The translations under genes and the position numbers were made by a program. Positions 6,550-10,210 of a DNA stretch of 10,210 bases are shown piece after piece; positions within the stretch are counted from its first letter, which is position 1; every line of letters starts with the position of its first letter. The notes beneath the pieces are model-generated. The model was not told the origin of the DNA and searched no databases. It was given only the letters and a program-made list of their open reading frames with translations. This DNA comes from Chloroflexota bacterium (GTDB lineage: Bacteria > Chloroflexota > Limnocylindria > Limnocylindrales > CSP1-4), in the NCBI GenBank assembly GCA_013696945.1, contig JACCXQ010000241.1, positions 1-10,210 on the forward strand. The letters are read 5' to 3'.

Positions 6550-8223
6550 GTGACAACCGAGTCTCGAGTCGTCCGTTCACCACGTGGGCCCGACCTGTCA
6601 TGCCGCGGCTGGCAGCAGGAAGCGGCCCTCCGGATGCTCATGAACAATCTCGATCCGGAGGTCGCCGAGCGGCCCGAGGACCTGGTCGTGTACGGCGGGA
6701 CGGGCAAGGCCGCCCGGTCGTGGGAAGCGTTCGACGCGATCGTCCGCGAGCTACGGCGCCTGGGCGATGACGAGACACTCCTCGTCCAGTCGGGCAAGCC
6801 GGTGGGCGTCTTCCGGACGCACGAGTGGGCGCCACGGGTCCTGATCGCCAACTCGAACCTGGTCGGGCGGTGGGCCACGTGGGACGTCTTCCGGGAGCTG
6901 GAGCGCCAGGGCCTGACGATGTACGGCCAGATGACCGCGGGTTCGTGGATCTACATCGGGACCCAGGGCATCCTCCAGGGAACCTACGAGACGTTCGCCG
7001 AGCTGGCGCGCCAGAACTTCGACGGCAGCCTCCGTGGCCGCCTCACGCTGACGGCCGGCCTTGGCGGGATGGGCGGTGCGCAGCCGCTCGCCGTGACCAT
7101 GAACGAGGGCGTGGCCATCGTCATCGAGGTCGACCCCGAGCGCGCGCGCCGGCGCCTGGAGATCGGCTACGTCGATCGCCTGACCGACGATCCCGACGCG
7201 GCACTTCTCTGGGCGAGGGAGGCGGCCGCTCGCGGCGAAGCTGCGTCGATCGCGCTGGTGGGGAACGCTGCCGAGATCGAGCCGGTATGGGCGGCACGCG
7301 GAGAACGCTTCGACGTGGTGACCGACCAGACGTCGGCCCACGACGCACTTGGCGGGTACGTGCCGGAGGGGATCAGCCTCTCGGACGCGGATGCCCTCCG
7401 CGATTCCCAGCCGGACGCCTACATCGAGCGATCGATGCGCTCCATGGCCGACCACGTTCGCGCGATGCTGGCCTTCAAGCGCGCCGGCGCGGTCGTCTTC
7501 GACTACGGGAACAACCTCCGCGCGCAGGCGAAGGAAGCGGGCGTCGAGGACGCATTCGACTACCCGGGCTTCGTCCCGGCGTTCGTCCGGCCCCTCTTCT
7601 GCGAGGGCAAGGGCCCATTCCGATGGGCGGCGCTCTCGGGCGACCCCGCCGACATCGCTCGCACCGATCGGGCCATCCTGGAGCTATTCCCAGACGACGC
7701 GCCGCTCGCCCGATGGATACGCATGGCGCAGGAGCGAGTGCCTTTCCAGGGCCTGCCAGCCCGGATCTGCTGGCTGGGCTACGGCGAGCGGGCGAAGGCG
7801 GGGCTGGTGTTCAACGAGCTCGTCCGATCGGGCGAGGTGAATGCGCCCATCGTCATCGGCCGCGACCACCTCGACTCCGGATCCGTGGCATCACCCAACC
7901 GCGAGACGGAAGCGATGCGAGACGGGTCGGATGCGATCGCCGATTGGCCCCTCCTGAACGCGCTCCTCAACACGGCGAGCGGCGCCACCTGGGTCAGCAT
8001 CCACCACGGCGGCGGCACAGGGATCGGCTACTCGCAGCATGCCGGCGTGGTCGTGGTCGCCGACGGCACCGAGCTCGCGGCGCAGAAGCTGGAGCGCGTC
8101 CTCACGTCCGACCCGGGCACAGGGGTGATGCGCCACGCGGATGCAGGCTACGAACGCGCCATCGAGGTCGCACGCGACCGCGGCGTCCGCATCCCGATGC
8201 TGCCGGAAGTGCCCGAGGCCTGA
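6550..8223 (+). CDS. hutU: Urocanate hydratase (urocanase)
   Basis: Cytoplasmic NAD+-dependent enzyme that hydrates urocanate to 4-imidazolone-5-propanoate, the second step of histidine breakdown (EC 4.2.1.49). The 557-residue product matches the usual length of about 550 and closely resembles the Bacillus HutU sequence I remember, nearly end to end. Landmarks are [20 protein letters not shown] (28-47), the glycine-rich [13 protein letters not shown] (46-58), [20 protein letters not shown] (125-144), [15 protein letters not shown] (166-180), DQTSAHD (259-265), FDYGNN (317-322), [20 protein letters not shown] (349-368) and ICWLGYGER (406-414). C407 corresponds to the active-site cysteine numbered 410 in Pseudomonas putida. 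The GTG at 6550 gives the usual N-terminus with CRGWQQEA; the frame is open back to 6058, but that part lies antisense to the transferase pair. No hutH, hutI, hutG or hutF is in the window. Confidence 0.97.
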   Translation: MTTESRVVRSPRGPDLSCRGWQQEAALRMLMNNLDPEVAERPEDLVVYGGTGKAARSWEAFDAIVRELRRLGDDETLLVQSGKPVGVFRTHEWAPRVLIANSNLVGRWATWDVFRELERQGLTMYGQMTAGSWIYIGTQGILQGTYETFAELARQNFDGSLRGRLTLTAGLGGMGGAQPLAVTMNEGVAIVIEVDPERARRRLEIGYVDRLTDDPDAALLWAREAAARGEAASIALVGNAAEIEPVWAARGERFDVVTDQTSAHDALGGYVPEGISLSDADALRDSQPDAYIERSMRSMADHVRAMLAFKRAGAVVFDYGNNLRAQAKEAGVEDAFDYPGFVPAFVRPLFCEGKGPFRWAALSGDPADIARTDRAILELFPDDAPLARWIRMAQERVPFQGLPARICWLGYGERAKAGLVFNELVRSGEVNAPIVIGRDHLDSGSVASPNRETEAMRDGSDAIADWPLLNALLNTASGATWVSIHHGGGTGIGYSQHAGVVVVADGTELAAQKLERVLTSDPGTGVMRHADAGYERAIEVARDRGVRIPMLPEVPEA

Positions 8224-8251
8224 CCCTGGCGATCGAGCCGGCGCTTGTCGC

Positions 8252-8281
8252 TTGACGCTCATGGCCAGACGTGGCTAGATA
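8252..8281 (+). promoter_or_regulatory. Near-consensus promoter of the toxin-antitoxin/exporter operon, probably leaderless
   Basis: TTGACG (8252-8257) lies 18 nt before TAGATA (8276-8281), which ends 5 nt before the antitoxin ATG at 8287. Transcription would start at or next to the A of ATG, leaving no room for a ribosome binding site. The spacer holds an inverted repeat GCCA-N4-TGGC (8264-8267/8272-8275). That would suit an autoregulatory site for a Phd-type antitoxin, although the arms are short. Confidence 0.6.
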
Positions 8282-8286
8282 GGGCC

Positions 8287-8541
8287 ATGAGAAGGGTCGG
8301 GGTCGCCGAGCTGAAGGACCAGCTCTCCAAGCATCTACGCGCCGTCGAGGCTGGCGACCAGGTGGAAGTGACCGACCGCGATAGGCCGATCGCTCGCATC
8401 GTCCCGGTAGACAGGGTCGGGCAAGTGCCTGTCCGGCCGCCCATACGACCGTTCTCATCCGTCCGGAAGCGGCGTTACCCGCCCGCCGGCTGGCCGGTCG
8501 CATCGACCGACCTGCTCCTCGAGGAACGCCAGCCCCGTTGA
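8287..8541 (+). CDS. Phd/YefM-type antitoxin
   Basis: 84-residue cytoplasmic DNA-binding antitoxin that should neutralise the PIN toxin encoded next and repress its own promoter. The N-terminal half has the Phd/YefM fold signature: MRRVGVAELKDQLSKHLRAV, then GDQVEVTDRDRPIARIVP (residues 23-40). The C-terminal half is Pro/Arg-rich and probably disordered, ending in a short DLLLEERQPR segment that would be the toxin-binding helix. The ATG at 8287 is chosen over the one at 8245 because the conserved domain begins here and the promoter ends 5 nt upstream; the extra 14 residues would overlap that promoter. The stop overlaps the toxin start as TTGA. A standard type II arrangement, so the call is secure. 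Confidence 0.92.
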   Translation: MRRVGVAELKDQLSKHLRAVEAGDQVEVTDRDRPIARIVPVDRVGQVPVRPPIRPFSSVRKRRYPPAGWPVASTDLLLEERQPR

Positions 8542-8957
8542 ACGTCTATGTCGATTCCTCGGTCGTGCTGCGCGTGATCCTCGGCGAACCGCAGCGGCTC
8601 CGTTCGTGGACGCGGATCACGCATGCGATGTCCAGCGAGTTGATCCGGCTGGAGACGCTACGGACGATCGACCGCGCGCGCGTCACTCTCGGACTGGGCG
8701 ATCACGAGGTCGCACTCCGCCGAGCGGCCGCGCTGGAGACACTCGATGGCTTCAGTCTGGTGCCGGTCACCACGGCGGTCCTGGAGCGTGCCGCCGAGCC
8801 GTTCCCGACGCTGATCGGTTCACTCGACGCCATCCATCTGGCGACGGCACTCCTGGTACGCCCACGTTTCGACCAGCTCGCCTTCGCGACGCACGACCTC
8901 CAGCTCGGTCTCGCTGCCCGCTCCGTCGGCTTCGCGGTCGAGGGCGTCCCCGTCTGA
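8538..8957 (+). CDS. PIN-domain ribonuclease toxin, VapC-like
   Basis: 139-residue type II toxin expected to cleave RNA (in characterised VapC proteins, tRNA or rRNA) using Mg2+ or Mn2+. It starts MNVYVDSSVVLRVILGE with metal-binding D6. Other probable active-site acids are E34 in SSELIRLETLR, D97 in GSLDAIHLATAL and D120 in FATHDLQL, giving the expected four-acid PIN pattern at normal family length. It starts with TTG at 8538, overlapping the antitoxin stop by 4 nt; no other start gives the VDSS motif an N-terminus. The pairing is Phd-type antitoxin with VapC-type toxin, a common mixed combination. The stop TGA is embedded in CTGA with the proposed start of the exporter. Confidence 0.92.
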   Translation: MNVYVDSSVVLRVILGEPQRLRSWTRITHAMSSELIRLETLRTIDRARVTLGLGDHEVALRRAAALETLDGFSLVPVTTAVLERAAEPFPTLIGSLDAIHLATALLVRPRFDQLAFATHDLQLGLAARSVGFAVEGVPV

Positions 8958-10210
8958 GCGCGCGCGCGCGACTCGTCCGCGGGCCTCTCTGGCAGAGCCG
9001 CGACTTCCGGCTCTTCTGGGTCGGGCAGTCGGTCTCGTTCCTTGGCTCAGAGGTCAGCGTCATCGCCCTTCCGCTGACGGCGGTGGTGGTGCTCGGGGCG
9101 TCGGCGGCCCAGATGGGCGTGCTCACCGCCGTCCAGTACGTGCCGTTCCTGCTGTTCGGGCTGCTGGCGGGCGTCTGGGTCGACCGCTTCCGCCGGCGGC
9201 CGATCCTCATCGCCTCCGATCTGGTCAACGCCGTTGCGCTCATCACGATCCCGCTCGCCGCGGTGGCCGGCCTGCTCCGCTTCGAGCTGCTGTTGGGCGT
9301 CGCATTCGTGACCGGGTCGACGCTGGTCATCTCCAGCGTGGCGTACCAGTCGTTCCTCCCCCGCCTGGTGCCACGGGAGCACCTCGTCGATGCCAATGCC
9401 GCGTTGGAGCTGGGTGCCTCGACTTCGATCACGGTCGGGCCGGGCGTCGGCGGGTTCCTCGTCCAGATCCTGACCGCACCCATCGCCGTGCTGGCCGACG
9501 CGATCTCGTTCCTCTTCTCAGCCCTGTGGCTGCGGGCGATCAGGACGCCGGAGCCCCCGCCCATCCCGGTAGAGCGCCGCGAAAGTGCGATCCGTCAGAT
9601 CGCCGAGGGCCTGCGGCTCGTGCTGGGCAACTCGCTCCTGAGGCCGATCATGGCGTGCGGGATGACCCACAACCTCTTCGCGCGGATGATCGAGGCGCTC
9701 TTCATCTTCTACGCGGTCACGACGCTCGGGCTCGATCCGGTGACGCTGGGGCTCGTGCTGGCGTGCGCAGGACCGGGTGCCGTGGTCGGGGCGCTCCTGT
9801 CGAGCCGGGTCCCCCGCCGGCTCGGGCTGGGCCGCACGCTCGTGGCTGGGCAGGCACTCACGGGCATCTCGCGGCTGCTCATCCCGGTGGCCATCGGTCC
9901 CGCCCCCGTCCCCGCCGTCGTGCTGGGGCTGAGCATCTTCCTGCTCGGCGTGGCACGGCCCGTCTTCAACGTGAACCAGCTCAGCCTGCGGCAGACGATC
10001 ACGCCCGACCGCCTGCAGGGCCGCGTCAACGCCACGATGCGCTTCCTGATGTGGGGAGTGACACCGATCGGCGCGCTGATCGGCGGACTCGCTGCGTCAG
10101 TCGTGGGCGTCCACGCGGTGCTGGTGATCGCGGGCTTCGGGGTGTTGGCCGCGACGCTGCCCCTGTTGCTCTCGCCCGTCGCGCGGCTCCGCGAACAGCC
10201 GCCCGCCGCG
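8954..10210 (+). CDS. MFS exporter, MFS_3/EntS-like (right end outside the window)
   Basis: Inner-membrane major facilitator transporter, probably proton-driven drug or siderophore efflux; the substrate cannot be told. The frame is open for 419 codons to the last base. It encodes a cytoplasmic N-terminus (LVRGPLWQSRDFRLFWVGQ), about twelve hydrophobic helices and the family loop motif GVWVDRFRRRPIL (73-85). A second-half helix pair includes LGVARPVFNVNQLSLRQ, then PDRLQGRVNATMR (351-363), typical of MFS_3 proteins. The family usually has about 410-430 residues, so little is missing. No ATG, GTG or TTG occurs in frame before GTG codons at 9083, inside the first helix. The best start is CTG at 8954, overlapping the toxin stop as CTGA. 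Expression is then likely by re-initiation after the toxin gene. Confidence 0.88.
   Translation, partial: MSARARLVRGPLWQSRDFRLFWVGQSVSFLGSEVSVIALPLTAVVVLGASAAQMGVLTAVQYVPFLLFGLLAGVWVDRFRRRPILIASDLVNAVALITIPLAAVAGLLRFELLLGVAFVTGSTLVISSVAYQSFLPRLVPREHLVDANAALELGASTSITVGPGVGGFLVQILTAPIAVLADAISFLFSALWLRAIRTPEPPPIPVERRESAIRQIAEGLRLVLGNSLLRPIMACGMTHNLFARMIEALFIFYAVTTLGLDPVTLGLVLACAGPGAVVGALLSSRVPRRLGLGRTLVAGQALTGISRLLIPVAIGPAPVPAVVLGLSIFLLGVARPVFNVNQLSLRQTITPDRLQGRVNATMRFLMWGVTPIGALIGGLAASVVGVHAVLVIAGFGVLAATLPLLLSPVARLREQPPAA
8958..8970 (+). repeat. 13-nt alternating GC dinucleotide tract at the toxin/exporter junction
   Basis: An unbroken GCGCGCGCGCGCG run begins one base after the toxin stop codon, within the first codons of the exporter, where it encodes part of SARAR. 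Such tracts can slip during replication and can adopt Z-DNA. A change of one unit would move the exporter out of frame with the CTG start at 8954. Confidence 0.85.

Noticed and set aside
6825..8255. Open frame of 476 codons within hutU in another frame
   Set aside because: Shadow of hutU: the translation is Arg-rich without motifs, and the hutU frame matches urocanase throughout.
8224..8286. Terminator after hutU
   Set aside because: No stable hairpin followed by a T run is visible; the gap is mainly the promoter of the next operon.
8767..9564. Open frame of 265 codons on the minus strand over the toxin/exporter junction
   Set aside because: Antisense to two well-supported genes; Ser/Arg/Thr-rich translation without motifs.
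8538..10210. Toxin-exporter fusion by slippage in the GC tract
   Set aside because: The toxin stop at 8955-8957 lies before the tract, so slippage there cannot fuse the two proteins.

Overview
The window is GC-rich and gene-dense, with no RNA gene, CRISPR array, insertion sequence or integrase. GC-rich codon use, GTG/TTG starts, apparent leaderless promoters, a NarL-type histidine kinase/response regulator pair and a chromosomal Phd/VapC-type pair fit a high-GC Gram-positive-like bacterium. Actinomycetota or Chloroflexota is my best guess, without a marker gene to decide.

Region 1 (1-2221, minus strand): a multi-pass membrane histidine kinase is followed, with a 13-nt overlap, by its response regulator. 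The regulator runs off the left edge. Region 2 (2299-5604, plus strand), transcribed divergently from a 77-bp gap: a large secreted protein of about 1101 residues. It has a signal peptide, seven tandem repeats of about 60 residues that should close into a seven-bladed beta-propeller, a helical/coiled-coil middle, a cysteine-rich module and a beta-rich tail. I recognise no family for anything after the propeller.

Region 3 (5537-6324, minus strand): a 72-residue protein of unknown family is coupled by an ATGA overlap to an AbiEii-like nucleotidyltransferase. The 3' end of the transferase overlaps the secreted-protein gene by 68 bp, tail to tail. Region 4 (6550-8223, plus strand): a full-length urocanate hydratase (hutU), divergent from region 3 and with no other histidine-degradation gene in view. 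Both divergent genes have TACCCT exactly 6 nt before a GTG start, the geometry of leaderless transcription.

Region 5 (8252-10210, plus strand): a near-consensus promoter leads directly into the ATG of a Phd-type antitoxin. This is followed by a PIN-domain toxin (TTGA overlap) and an MFS exporter, which has no ATG/GTG/TTG start before its first membrane helix and probably begins at CTG within a CTGA overlap. The exporter runs to the right edge, nearly complete.

No stretch above 300 bases lacks a gene; the longest gap is 6325-6549. The best candidates for something undescribed are the 72-residue-protein/nucleotidyltransferase pair, the non-propeller part of the secreted protein, and the toxin-antitoxin pair joined to an exporter. 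Most of the rest belongs to known families.
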